Positions 23,917 through 35,163 of a DNA stretch of 64,000 nt are shown one piece after another. Location: contig CM046874.1 of NCBI GenBank assembly GCA_025667525.1, forward strand, positions 664,162,963-664,226,962, written 5' to 3'. Position 1 is the stretch's first letter. Each line of letters starts with the position of its first letter. Position numbers and translations under genes: made by a program. The notes beneath the pieces were generated by a model that was not told the origin of the DNA, made no database searches, and worked only from the letters and a program-made list of their open reading frames with translations. This stretch comes from Glebionis coronaria. Lineage: Eukaryota > Streptophyta > Magnoliopsida > Asterales > Asteraceae.

Positions 23917-26508
23917 CTATGAGTCTTCTTCACATGTGGGAGAATTTGGCCTTCTTACAAACCGCCCCTGCAAAAATCAGAAAATAACACATACAATTAT
24001 TAGGCAACAAATTATCACAATTTTGTAGTATGTATCAAGACAAAAACATGCAAATAAATACTCCCTCCGTGCGTCCACTTCGATTTTTTTTAGTCTTTTC
24101 TATCCAACTTTGACAATAAATAATTCTTTTCGTGTTATATAACACTTATGAAAATTATATCATTGAAAATACATTTAAAAGCTCTACACATATAATTTTC
24201 ATCAAGTATATAACATAATTAAAAATATTTATGATTAAAGTTAAATAACAAAGACTTTGAAAAACGAAAGTGAATACTTATTATGGGAGACAGTTTAAGA
24301 AAAATGCATGTAATACTGCTTTAGTTTTTATAAAAGCACAAAAAAATAATTTTACCTTTTACAAGTAGTAATTAATTAGTGTTTTATTCAATTTTATAAA
24401 TATTACTAGTAATAATTTAGATTAAGAGTAAGTACCCCTATTATTAAATTATTTGAGCTAAATTTTGCATTAAATGATTTTTGGTTGTGGAACCCATTAA
24501 AACCAATTAATAAGACGAAAATGATACACAATAAATGAAATTAATATTGTAGTAATAATTAAATGGATAAATAATTCATGGCTAGACACTTTCATCAGAA
24601 AAACTCTTAAAAAATATTGCAATTTTAACAAGATACCAAAAATAGAAACTATCATAGTGCATCGTATGAAAATGTAACGAAATTTACCTTAGATCTAGGT
24701 CGTCTATCTGCATTGACTTTTCGGACTTGGTATCGTATTTTTTTAGAGAAGAGTCGCGTTCGTTTTTTCTCCTTGTAACGCATCACACTAGCTTCTCTTA
24801 GTCCTCCGTTTTCGGAGAATAAGTCTATTTGTGCCAACCTAGCCTGCCGAAGGAAACAACAATACAAGAATGTGATGTTAAAATACATATAGTACGATTA
24901 AAACAATGCCAGAATGTTGACAAAGCAAGACTTAATATTAAATTGAGATTTCATTTGTTTTCTGACTCAAGGACACATTTTAAACCAATATGTCAACTTT
25001 GTTTAATTAATATATTTAATCCTGCTTCAGGATTCTAAACATGTCTAAAAGTATAATTATAGTATTAGAACTAATAAATTATTGAAATTTGGAATCCTTA
25101 AAATGGACAGATATGAGTTTACTTTATTCCTTTAGTGGCATAAACCAAATAGATAAAAATGTTATTCTGTTTTATAGATTCTGTACTATGTAAAATTTTC
25201 ATCCAACTTTAGTGTTGACAAACATGAGTACTTTTTGGGTAACCGTGGTCAATTATTTGGCCGACTAATTTACGGGTTTAAACTTATCGTCAAACAGACT
25301 CAAACCAGATAAAGCCTTGTTCGGCGTTACAAAGGTTTTATCATCAAATTTTGTTATGTTCATGAGTAGAGTAATAATCTGAATAACTTTACAAATTGAG
25401 TCTATGAACTACTGTATATACTTACATGGATATCACCTCCAGGAGACTCAGACCCCGAAAGCTCTTCGGGTAATGGCGACGCTTTATCCGACCAAGCATT
25501 CAAAACCCCGTCGTAATTTAATTTTAACATCGGTTTGTCACAACTAATTTTCGGAACTGAACTCCAGTTCCCCTCCCTTAAGTCCAATTCCATTTCGGAT
25601 TCTGACCTTTTCATTATTTCCTCAACTTTCTTTTTTTTCTTTTCCACCGAAGTCTTTTTCGCCTTCACCGGAGTCACCACCGTAGCCGTCGCTGGAGAAA
25701 TGTTGACCACGTTGACCGCGGGAAACTGCCACCAATTCCCATCATCACCGTTCTTTAAGGCCCTTATTCCATGCCTCATCCCGTACCCGAATCCAAAATT
25801 AAATTCCAGATTCCCGCCAAATCCTAATCCCATTGGATACCCGTAACAAGTCTTCGAATTCAAATTTGTATTAAAGTTACCACTTTTGAAATCTTGGATG
25901 CCCGAGTTTGAGGTGACTCCCATTATGCTATCAATCCCTTCTTCCATTTCCTCATCAAGAATTGACTCAGTATCGAAATCTTCTTCATATCCGTCACATA
26001 ATTCCATAGAATTAGCCCCAGAATCTAATTCCGGAGAACCCCGGAATTGACTTCCATCAATTCCAGCTTTTGTTGAGCCAAATAAGGAACATGGTTTTTC
26101 CATATTTGGCTCATCATGAAGTAAAAAGCTCGAATTTTCCATAACCGGAAATGGAAACAACAATTCCGGGGTGTCATGAATGGAATTGGAATTGCATTTC
26201 ATTCTAGTAAACTTTGAAACATTGTTGGTTTTATTTTTTGTGATGTTTTTGGATGAGAAAACTTTGGGACAAGCTATGGAGAGAAGAACTGCAGCTTCAT
26301 TGTAAGTTTGATTGGGTCGTTTTCGAGGTGTTCGTGGTTTCCGATGGGAGATTGCTATTGGAGAATTGGATGTTTCTGAAAGAGTTGAAGATGGTGAAGA
26401 TGAATTTGAATGTGATGTTCTGCTTGAAGTTGTTGATTGGTGTTTTAATATGTTTTCGATGTCTAATCCATATGCTCTTCCCGCGCCACCACCCAAATAA
26501 GATGACAT
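23917..26508 (-). CDS. CIA2: CCT-domain transcription regulator CHLOROPLAST IMPORT APPARATUS 2 / CIA2-like
   Basis: Nuclear regulator that in Arabidopsis raises transcription of chloroplast protein-import (Toc) and plastid ribosomal protein genes in leaves. Exons on the minus strand: 26508-25426, 24843-24688, 23967-23917. Both introns are GT-AG in phase 0, giving 429 aa, close to the usual family length. The start is set at [14 protein letters not shown], which fits the family N-terminus; an in-frame ATG 16 codons upstream (26556) is less likely. Visible blocks: [38 protein letters not shown] (about 75-90), an acidic middle, a basic Lys run ([10 protein letters not shown]), [16 protein letters not shown], and a C-terminal CCT domain (about 377-420) with [20 protein letters not shown] spread across the last junction (RPRSK-GRFVRRP). 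It could be either CIA2 or its paralogue CIL; the sequence alone does not decide. No breaks seen. Confidence 0.9.
24061..24293. mobile_element. Stowaway-like MITE in CIA2 intron
   Basis: The left end CTCCCTCCG directly after TA is the hallmark of Stowaway (Tc1/Mariner) MITEs. The right end is decayed (TATTATGGGAGACAG). The element lies in the second CIA2 intron. No coding capacity. The right edge is uncertain. Confidence 0.6.
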
Positions 26509-26628
26509 TTTCAAACACTTCACGGAACCTAATGTTTCAAGACCGAACGTTCTCAATTCATTTCAGTGAAATATGAAGAACACAGTTGTCCAGATTCCAT
26601 AAATTGTCAAAAATGAGCGATTTTGTTA

Positions 26629-26915
26629 AAACACTAAACCCTGAACCCCGGACTAAAAAAGGTGTTTACTTTTCGATGTATTTCAAAGAAATATCGAGAA
26701 TCCAACTCCCAAAACCTATGAAATTGCTGCAAACTAATTGCAAAAAGAACAACGCTAAACCCTGAATATTTAAAAGGGTTTAAGTGACGAGAAAATTCTT
26801 AAAAATATGGACAAAACAGCTCCAAAATCAAAGAAAGGAAGGAGTGCACTTTTGCAATTGAGATGAAGAGACGTTGAGTTGTATAAAGTATACGATAAAA
26901 ACGCTAAACCCTGAA
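26629..26915 (-). promoter_or_regulatory. Three telobox-like AAACCCTGAA sites in CIA2 leader/promoter
   Basis: CTAAACCCTGAA occurs near 26632, 26755 and 26905, twice within AACGCTAAACCCTGAA. The spacing is about 120-150 bases, and the sequence after the first and third copies is also alike (AAAGG then TTTACTTTT or ATACTTTT). AAACCCT is the core of the plant telobox, found in promoters and leaders of genes for translation and plastid biogenesis. They may equally be the remains of a local triplication. The function is inference. Confidence 0.45.
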
Positions 26916-27104
26916 CCCGAGAAAGGAGTATACTTTTGGAACAAAACTAAAGCTGCCTGCTTTTTAAAATAAGTAAAGGAATAGAAGAATAAGAAGATGG
27001 AATCCCAGAAAAATACTTTAGTAAGACTTAGCAAAAATCAGCTTTGAAAATTGTAAGAGCTTGCTTAATTAAGAAAGTGGAAGTGTAGAACTAAATGAGA
27101 TGTC

Positions 27105-27116
27105 TATATATATATA
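27105..27116 (-). promoter_or_regulatory. Possible TATA box of CIA2
   Basis: A TATATATATATA run about 600 bases upstream of the CIA2 start codon, on the side expected for minus-strand transcription. The leader would then span about 27075-26509 and may contain introns. AT repeats are common here, so this is tentative. Confidence 0.3.
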
Positions 27117-28223
27117 GTAAAATATGGATTTGAAAAAGATTGGATGCACAAATCCCAAGGGCTGTTTACAAGAAAATATCCAAATTGAAAACTGCAGACA
27201 AACTGTGAGAGTGTTTGTGTGTGTATGTGAAAGATGATTGATATTATGGTCATGGATGGGCAAGAGATAAAAAGAAGAGTTTTCTGTTAAAATGGCAGAA
27301 GACCCACCTCTCTTTTTCTCTCTGTAAATCTCATGAAAAATCTCTCTGTAATTCCCCTGCTTCTGAATCTATCTATTTTACTGTTTATGAGTGAGGCCTT
27401 TCGGGAGTTACTTTGTGAAATGTTCTTTGGTGAATTGGTCTATGGTATCTCGTCTAGCTAGAGTAAAGATTGAAGCTAGCATGAACCGCGGAAACTAAGT
27501 GAATTGCACCTAAACTTAGCAAGGCTCTAATTAAACTTGATATATGTGTTTCCTTTGTTTAGAACAGTACGAATGAGATAACCATTTGTTTGTGCTTGTT
27601 AAGAAAAAGGGGACTTTCATCTTTTGATTTGAGCTAGAAATGAGTAACTATGGAAGTTATTTTACTGACAAAACGATTTTGGTGTAGTTTAATGGAAACT
27701 AATTTTGCTTAACTGCTGATTATTGTGGCTTCAAACGAATTCTTTTTCTCATTGTTCTATTGTAGTAAATCTACTGCTTTCGTGTAAGACTATAAGGGAT
27801 CGATTAGAGCATGAGTGTATTAGACCCCATTCGTTAAAAATGTTTATGCAAAAGATATATTTCGTGCTGTCAAATGACTTTTAGTCGGCCTTTGAGCTAT
27901 CGACAGCACCATGTTGTAAGACACTACTAGATTGATTGCGAAATGGCATCTAGTGAAAAATGAGTGATATACCGCCGCTGAACCAACTGTTAGTTTTTTA
28001 CTGAAGACAAGTTGAGACTGGTTAGATTGGAATTGAGCAATGTGGTGAGAAGAATACAGAACAAGAGACAAATGAGAGAGGCTGAAGCCATTTCTCCCTG
28101 GAAATGGGACCACTCTGTGTACCTGTCTCTTTGGCATATGAGTGAGTATCTTTCTTTTCTACATCTCTCTCTCTTTAATTATTAGTACTTTTTCATTGAA
28201 TAAACTGCCCTTTTGGGATAAAA
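27117..28223. other. CIA2 upstream intergenic region
   Basis: No gene recognised. 27290-27360 is rich in CT (TCTCTTTTTCTCTCTG), a common feature of plant promoters. The 97-codon minus-strand frame at 28137-27844 has no motif I know. It could be the tail of a promoter-proximal non-coding region. Confidence 0.35.
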
Positions 28224-28301
28224 AATTAATTTAGTAAGAAGTCAATTATTCAATTCAAAGATAATTAATTTAGTAAAAAGTCAATTATTCAGTTCAAAGA
28301 T
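28224..28301. repeat. 39-bp tandem duplication
   Basis: Two adjacent 39-base units, both starting AATTAATTTAGTAA and ending TTCAAAGAT, differ at two positions by eye. This is a simple recent duplication. Confidence 0.85.
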
Positions 28302-28339
28302 GAAGTGAACAAGTTCTTTTTCTTTAGTAAAAATTAATG

Positions 28340-28480
28340 TTCTAAAACCCGGTTTTTTAATTGACTCGATCGAGTCATCGAGTCAAGGTTCAATCGGTTT
28401 AATCGAGTTTTTCGGTCAAAACCGCCGACGGCACCGTTCGATCATTCGACCGAGTCACGGTTTTACCGGCCAAAATATTA
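28340..28480. repeat. CGAGTC/GACTCG-rich palindromic patch
   Basis: Contains GACTCGATCGAGTC, a perfect 14-base palindrome, then repeated TCGAGT, GGTTTAATCGAG, CCGACGG and CGACCGAGTC words. It resembles a fragment of a small palindromic transposon. No ends or duplication are established. Confidence 0.4.
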
Positions 28481-28582
28481 AAAGCATATTTCACAAACTA
28501 CAAAATATTAAAAAACTGAACAAATTAAAATGAAACTAAATAAACTAAACGAACTAAACCAATTATTTGACCCGTTAGTGTT

Positions 28583-28922
28583 TAGAGCACAGGGTACGGG
28601 GCGTTTTCGCCCCGCGTTTTCCCACGGCGCGACGTGAAAACGCGAGAGCCACACCCCGTGTGGCGTTTTCGTGTCTCGAGCCGAGGGCACGACGCGCGTT
28701 TTCCTGCATAAATAATTTTAAAATTTTTTTTTTCTTTAAAGAAAAGTGGGCCCAATTTTTTCCCCATGGCTCAAGCCAACCAGGGAGCGTGAAATGTGGT
28801 GTTTTCGTGTTTGTGGTGTGGTGGGATCATTTAGCCACCACTCACCGTACCCCCTCAAAATTCTGGTGTTTTCCCATAGCTCAGCACGAAAACACCAAAC
28901 CATACCGTGTGCTTCCATGGAC
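28583..28922. mobile_element. GC-rich MITE with AGCACA-type inverted ends
   Basis: The left end AGCACAGGGTACGGGGCG and the right end, read on the other strand, AGCACACGGTATGGTTTGG are inverted and both lead into TGTTTTCG-type sequence. The body alternates GCGTTTTCGCCCCGCG and GTGTTTTCGTG words on both strands and shares CCATGGCTCAAGCCA with the element at 20955-21400. No coding capacity. A PIF/Harbinger affiliation is possible but the target-site duplication is unclear. Confidence 0.55.
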
Positions 28923-28965
28923 CAAGATCTGCTTTTATTATATGGGCAATACCAATCTAGGCCAT

Positions 28966-30587
28966 CTAGATGATGAGATGCATATTGTTGTGAATTGTTT
29001 TATGCAAACCCTTGAGACATGTTATAATAATCTTGTGATTGATGATTTGGTCGTAATGGTTGAGAAAGATTGAAAGAATGTTGATATTGTTGTGAGGGGT
29101 GAGGGGTAAGTGTTGGTGGTAGTTTTGTTGTGGGAATAGGTTTTGATTGTATTGTTGAGAAGGGTATTGGTCTTGATTATAAGGTTGAGATGGGTACAAT
29201 TGTTTGACCATATGCATCCTAAAGGTGTGAGGTGCCTTGACTGTAGGTGTTAAATTGGTTTGGGTTGAAAGGAGATGTTGTTTGAAATGGTTCATTCTCA
29301 TTGACTTTTTTTTGTTTTTATTAATATATTTAATCGAGGGTTGTGGTACATATGATGTTTTGCACTGATCACGTCTATGCCTTACTGCATGACATCTAAT
29401 ACAATGTATAGTCCTTGGCTCCTCACCTCGAGATAAAATACGATCAATGTTTTTGGGCCAGTCTGGTTGTGGGTTGTTCATGTCTGGAGGTTGAATAGGT
29501 CTTATATATGGAGGAAACTCCCATTCATGTACATCGCCAATAAAATGAATTGATTTTGCTTATGTAGCTTAATACTTTTTCTTTTTTAACTAGTTTGTTA
29601 CGAACTGATCACAATCATTGAGTCCCATAAACCTGGTATTATCAATAACATGACCACACGGAATTCCTGAAACTTTCCATTTGCGGCATGCACATGTGCG
29701 ATCCACAAGGTTTTACTTCACGGTTATGATGGCTATAGTATACTTGGTACAGGTACTGGTTAATTCACATAACAACCTATGTGGAGCTTTTGAGTTTCCT
29801 TTTCTCGGTGTTATATGTCACCTAATCAGTTTTTCGTACTTCATTTTGGCTACATTATTATCAGAAAAAATATATTAGTTAGTTAGTGTATTATATATGT
29901 AAAATGCAAGCAATAGGCATTTAGTCTCAAGATAAGTACATGCTGCTCGATGTCGACAGGAATACCAATCGTGGACCATTTTTTTTAAAGGAATCAGTAA
30001 GCATTGTGACAGGTAGCTTTCTTGTCTTTCTAGTACAAGCATCAAGAGACTCCATGCTTTTATAAATTGTAGCGAGGACGTGGAGAATACGCTCTTGACC
30101 ATCCTCTTGGATCACCTTGCCTTAGCTTTTACTAAGCATCAGGATGAACAACCTGTAGTATGTTCATTTGCCTTGTAAATTCATCCATGGTATACGCTTT
30201 GCAAATTTTCCAATATAAAGCCTTTGTTTTGTTCTTTTTTTCAAAGATAAGTTTATCATTAAATGACGACAACATATACCATGAAATTATAATGGAAATT
30301 CATTGCATACTGTTAAGGCTATAACATGATGCCTATCTGATACGAAAATCATATTCGGATTTTCACCAATGCATTCTTTTAGTATGCTCATCCACTACGA
30401 CCAACAAGCACCTGTTTCATCTTTTATATACCATAAGCGATAGGTACAATTTGGTTGTTTCCATCCATACTTACAACCAACAAATTTGCACCTTTGTACA
30501 CACCCTTTAGATGCACCGCATATATGATAATCATAAGGCGAAGATGATGAATGAATGTTCGAAGATGTGGTTAAAGATTGTATAAGC

Positions 30588-30630
<43 letters not shown>

Positions 30631-31116
30631 AAGGTTAATGTGAGAGCTTTTTTAAAGTTGTAAAAATGAGAACTAATCTAAAACACCAATAAAACATTGA
30701 TACATAATCATATTACCAATAATACACCAAAATATACGTTATTTATACAACTTAACATTCTATTGACTAATAAACGACGACTTAATGTGTAACGTATTAC
30801 TGATACACAAATAAAAATGTGATACACATACATCAAAATCTCAAGAAGATAATATCTTATACATAAAATGGTACATTTGATACACCACCACCACTAAATA
30901 ACATGATACACGATACCAAGACATGATACAAATCACACCTTAAATCAAGATGTATCACCTAGAATTCGTCAATTTTCAAAAGAAAGCCCATCAAATTATT
31001 AAAAAACTTAGCTTTAGTTAATCTCGTTTAAAAATTGTTTGAAGTAGAGTGTCATTTGTGATATTTTAGCTGGTTCTTATTTTTTTAGCTTTAAAAAGTT
31101 CTCATTTGAACCGAAA

Positions 31117-31188
<72 letters not shown>

Positions 31189-32450
31189 TGGTTAAAAATA
31201 ATGGCAAGTTTGACTTACCAAAGCATCAATTGCAATGAATAGCATCTCGAAAATTTCTTCTTTGTTAGTCTTGATTCATGTGACAATGCTAGGATTTTTT
31301 TTCTAAGTTGTAACAATAAAATGGTAACATTTCAAACGATTCATAAGGTGAGCCTCTTCGCATTTGTAAACTACGGTCCTTGTCTCTCCATGCTTGTTGG
31401 TAAGATATACTTATTTTATGTTGTGCCATCATATCGCTTTGTTATCTTTCCCTTTTATTTCACATTTATCATCTCTCAGTTGTTCTTTCAGCAGGTGTGC
31501 AATGACTTTTTTGTTTGCATTTCAATGATTGGGCAAAATTTGAGTTTTAGAACACGTGTGGATGTCATTCATACTTGTAATTGAAAACACATCAGTCTTA
31601 CCCCAAATTCTAGCCCTAATTACCTAGTTGCACTCATGAAAATTGTAGCATTTAACATCAAACGTATCTGGCCCGACCGTTTAGATGAAACTTATAACCA
31701 TCGTCTATAACTTTCAACCTAATCGTAAAATCTAAAGCATCCCAATTTATAAAAGTGCTAGCAACTTTAAATTCAGTATGATTAGTATAATACTTTGAAA
31801 TCACATGTTAGAAACGTATAATTGTGTTTAAGAAGGGTCGGGCATGAATGTCGAAAAATTCTTCCATTTGTTGTTAATGGGTTCTTGTTTTTTATCAACT
31901 TGTTTACCATAAGTAATTGAATTTTATTCATTTTCAAAGAAAAGAAAATGATGATCATGACTTAGTGAAATTGACCTCATTTTTAAAACCAGGCTTAGTT
32001 GGTTTTAAATTTAACAAATGAGCATTATCGTCATCTTCATTTTCATTATCTAAACCTAAGCCCATACAATTGTTAACCTCTTACTTATTATGATATGATG
32101 TTATTTCTTTTTTTTATTAGAAGTATTTATGTTTTCTTGATTTTTGGTTCAAAAAAATTGTAAAACATCGTTTTGTCGTTGTTAGAGCAAAACTGAAAAC
32201 TTTAAACGTTTTTTTAACTTGACTGACATATAAATGTGATATTCCCTCATTAGAACGACAACCAAACTCTACCTAATTGTACCTCGTTATCGTCAGTAAT
32301 ATCCAGCCGACAATCAATGGACGCATACTTTTTCGAAATATTGATCTGTGTGTTAACTTGAACTTTTTTACAACCACGTCAACTAAAACTGAGTAAGTCA
32401 TATTGTCATACATAACCGCACCTCATTCTTGATCAAGATAATGTAATATA
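28966..32450 (-). pseudogene. MULE (MuDR-type) transposase, decayed and interrupted
   Basis: On the minus strand from right to left the standard MULE order is recognisable. The N-terminal domain is near 32430-32250 (YDNMTYSVLVDVVVKKFKL) and 31680-31560 (VIRARIWGKTDVFSITS, NDIHTC). The catalytic-core region is near 30420-29880 (LKECIGENPNMIFVSDRHH, FHGICCRHLM, RKTRKLPVTMLTDSFKK). The SWIM zinc-binding motif is near 29700-29620 (CACRKWKVSGIPCGHVI). A CCHC-like knuckle, CIRCHAVRHRRDQC, is near 29410-29365, followed by a Gln/Tyr-rich tail. Many stops and frameshifts; a separate small element with TA-repeat flanks (30591-31184) splits it. MULE transposases excise and insert DNA in the nucleus; this copy cannot be functional. 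Inverted ends of the parent element are not identified. Confidence 0.8.
30591..31184. mobile_element. MITE bounded by (TA)n microsatellites
   Basis: Between TA runs at about 30591-30628 and 31128-31184 lies a body of about 500 bp. Its left end (AAGGTTAATGTGAGAGC, CTTTTTTAAAGTTG, AAATGAGAACT) and right end on the other strand (CGGTTCAAATGAGAAC, CTTTTTAAAGC) are imperfect inverted copies. The body repeats ATGATACA/TGATACAC words. Elements that sit inside TA microsatellites are known in plants (Micron-like). It split the MULE transposase. Confidence 0.6.
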
Positions 32451-32564
32451 CATTTGAATTTTTGTGGCCTAGTATCCATTTGTATGTATAATATATTAGA
32501 AAATGTTGGCTTTGAAACGTTATACAATCATGTTATATATACAGAAACAGTATGCATTAATGCT

Positions 32565-32852
32565 AATAATGTCAATGAATGGTCAAGTTTTATCTTTGAC
32601 ATATCACCTCATTGTCATATTTCGTGTAAAATATGAATTGAATATTATAATGTCATTGATTGATCAAGTCATTTCTGTGACTCATTTCTGTGACATGTCA
32701 TCTCATTGTCATATTTCGTGTAAAATATGAAGCATATATTAGATTGTCATTGATTGGTCAAGTAAGTGAACTCATTACCATTTAATGTCATTCGACTTAA
32801 CTGCTAAAAGAGTCACATCATTGTCATATTTCGTGTAAATTATGAAGTGAAC
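32565..32852 (+). repeat. Three-unit imperfect tandem repeat upstream of F-box remnant
   Basis: Three units each start AATGTCATTGATTG(A/G)TCAAG, or a variant, and end CATTGTCATATTTCGTGTAAA(A/T)TATGAA. The 3' block of each (near 32610, 32705, 32820) is almost identical while the middles vary in length. Located 80 bases before the F-box start codon. Confidence 0.75.
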
Positions 32853-32934
32853 TTAAGTATTACATGCATGTATTTAAGAACTTTCTTTCATTTCTTGTAC
32901 AAATCCAAAGTATTATTACAAGAAAACTTAAAAC

Positions 32935-33985
32935 ATGGCTGACTGCATACCCTTTGAAATTCAAAGAGAAATCATGCTTAGGCTGCTTGTGGAATCTTTA
33001 TGTAGATTTCGTTGATGTCTAAGAGATAGAAATCTTTCATTGACCCGCCGAAGTTTAAACCGCCAATACGATTCGCGTGAGGTTGATACTTGAAGTTTTA
33101 TTTTCCAATATAAGCAAGCAATTAATGGCTTCATGTATAAGGTTGATGGTATTTTAACCTTTACACCTGTGAATTCGCCATTTAATGAGTGGAAATGATG
33201 TTTCACTTGTCTTATGGAACCGTCAATGGCAAAGTCCGTAACAATACTGACACCATTTCTTTCACTTTGACCTCCAAGTACCAAAAAAGTATTTGGTTTT
33301 GGTTTTTACCCACCAACTCAAGAACAAACCGTTGTGAAAGTTAATTATGATGTCACCGGTGAAGGTACAGGGGTTGTCTCAGTGTTTAGAATGTCGTCCC
33401 ACGCGTGGATCAATTTGGAATAGGAAAGTTTGCCCCACAGAACTATCCAAATAAACCGGGAAAGTCAAGCGGTGGTAGACGGTAAAATTTTTTGGGTGGG
33501 TTCTGAAAAGTACTTTTGTAATCATGGTCATGTGTATAGAAGGTACATGATCGTGTCGTTTGATTTGGTTTGTCAGCAGTTTCTAATCCAAGACATTCCT
33601 CGAGAAACCTGAAATCACATTCCACCCTCCATACATTATTACACAACTAGGAAACACTCTCATAATTTATGGAAGTGTTGTCTTTGAAGATGCTCGAGTT
33701 ATTTTAGGATGGGAATTAGTAGTGGATGGTAGGTTTGTTTCTTTGGTTCGAGTTTTATTCTTCCTCGACATGCCAATTGAGCATGTGTTAAAGTTACTGG
33801 GGGTTCACAAACGCTTAACATCTAATTTTTAAAGTAAATGTCAACCCATAAGGTTTTCCACACATCTAACTACATAGATTTGGAATCACGAAATGGGGAT
33901 CTTTGAAAACAACCTAGGTATTGAAGGAAGACCTAGTTCGTTTATGGTTGGCCTATACTAGGAATATCTATTCATTTTAAATTGT
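32935..33985 (+). pseudogene. F-box / F-box-associated (FBA) domain gene, decayed
   Basis: F-box proteins are the substrate-binding subunits of SCF ubiquitin ligases. The start MADCIPFEIQREIMLRL is an F-box helix, and the rest of the box is seen in shifted frames. Further on, FGFGFYPPTQEQTVVKV, VDGKIFWVGSEKY and VSFDLVCQQF match the FBA-type domain, and NNLGIEGRPSSFMVGLY fits the usual family C-terminus. An early stop after LCRFR, at least three frameshifts and several stops (for example after SHAWINLE near 33420) break it. The start was chosen because it fits the family exactly. No intact paralogue in the window. Confidence 0.75.
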
Positions 33986-34215
33986 CCTTTTAGTGAAATA
34001 TCCATCCATGACATGTCCTGTTTTAATGTTTATGTAATGTTATTTAAATTGTCTTGTCGTAATCCTATCTACTTTGTACTGTAATTTCATTTATGTTTAA
34101 ATAAATTCCTTGTGCCTTCGCACATAGTTTAATGATTAGTTCAAACGCAAACATACGCTCCCGAGTTATCATAAATTAGAAACATTACATCGATAGGAAA
34201 AAAACATAACCAAAT
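33986..34215. other. 3' flank of F-box remnant up to Copia E1
   Basis: AT-rich, no gene or repeat recognised. The five bases just before E1 are CAAAT, the expected left target-site duplication; the right partner lies beyond the window. Confidence 0.4.
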
Positions 34216-35092
34216 TGTTAGGTCAATTCAGTGTCTAATGCTCTCATTAATGGATTTGAATAACAATAATCCTAAGTATTTATAACCATTGAACATTAAG
34301 AGTCACTAAGTGAACAGTCATTCAGTGAGTTTTCTTCGAGAGCGCAACCTGAGTCTAAGAGAAATAGTAGAGTATTCAGGGAGGCGAAACTTAGTGAATG
34401 ATGTACCTGGGACACAGAAGAAGGTGATGGGTTCAGTGAGTTGTGGCAATAGACTCACTGAATTCCATACGATCTCCCTGATGGAATAATGAATTTCTAG
34501 AGACTGAAGTAAAGGTGGGATAATTTAAAGTAGATAAGATGTAGTACAACATGCTTATCGTGACTTACCCCTTTAGGATAGACAAAGGTATTAACCATTG
34601 TAAAGGACTTTGTCCTTATACTTAGTATAGGTAGTTGAAAAAGAATGTACCTTGTACCTTACCTAAGACAGAGGAATTGCACATGAAAGTTCCTTGTCTC
34701 GATCCTAGTCTTAGTCTATAAATAGGACTCATTGGAAAAGAGAGAATTTAAGTTTGTGCACTTAATGCTTTGACATTCACAAACAAATTCTCTCTTCCAA
34801 AACAATCAAAAGCACTTGAGTTATAAAATCATTGATTAATCGTAGAACATATTAAGTCGTTAGGATTGATATTGTTCGTTACTGGGGAGATCACAACACA
34901 CACATTGTCCATTCAATCCTTATTGTAGTTTCACATACACTAAGGTATAATTATTTGAATAATAAAAGAGTTAAACGTTGATTAACCTTTTGTATTTTAC
35001 TTATTATTATATCGTGTTTGAACATTACTTTACCATGAGTTAGGGTTATACTTAGAAATAATAAGTATACTACTAATTACGAGGGACCAACA
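34216..35092 (+). repeat. Left LTR of Copia E1
   Basis: Starts TGTTAGGTC and ends GACCAACA, so the ends form a short inverted repeat with TG...CA borders. It is followed by AG and then the primer-binding site TGGTATCAGAG. Length 877 bp. Only one LTR is in the window, so the left edge rests on the TG border and the mirrored GACCAACA. Confidence 0.75.
34717..34725 (+). promoter_or_regulatory. TATA box in E1 LTR
   Basis: TATAAATAG about two fifths into the tail half of the LTR, the same sequence and relative setting as the TATA boxes in the E2 and E3 LTRs. Confidence 0.6.
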
Positions 35093-35094
35093 AG

Positions 35095-35105
35095 TGGTAT
35101 CAGAG
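35095..35105 (+). other. Primer-binding site of E1 (initiator tRNA-Met)
   Basis: TGGTATCAGAG two bases after the LTR end is complementary to the 3' end of plant initiator methionine tRNA, the usual primer of plant Copia elements. Confidence 0.85.
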
Positions 35106-35163
35106 AGGTAGGTTCATAAAACATTTTATTACCGCTTAAAAGTTTTTAAAACCTTGATCCATT

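Noticed and set aside
27844..28137. 97-codon minus-strand frame upstream of CIA2
   Set aside because: No family recognised and no supporting signals.
28966..29481. 171-codon minus-strand frame as a separate gene
   Set aside because: Its start is the tail of the MULE transposase (CCHC-like knuckle), so it was merged with that pseudogene.
32961..33284. 107-codon minus-strand frame
   Set aside because: It lies opposite the F-box remnant, whose plus-strand reading matches a known family.
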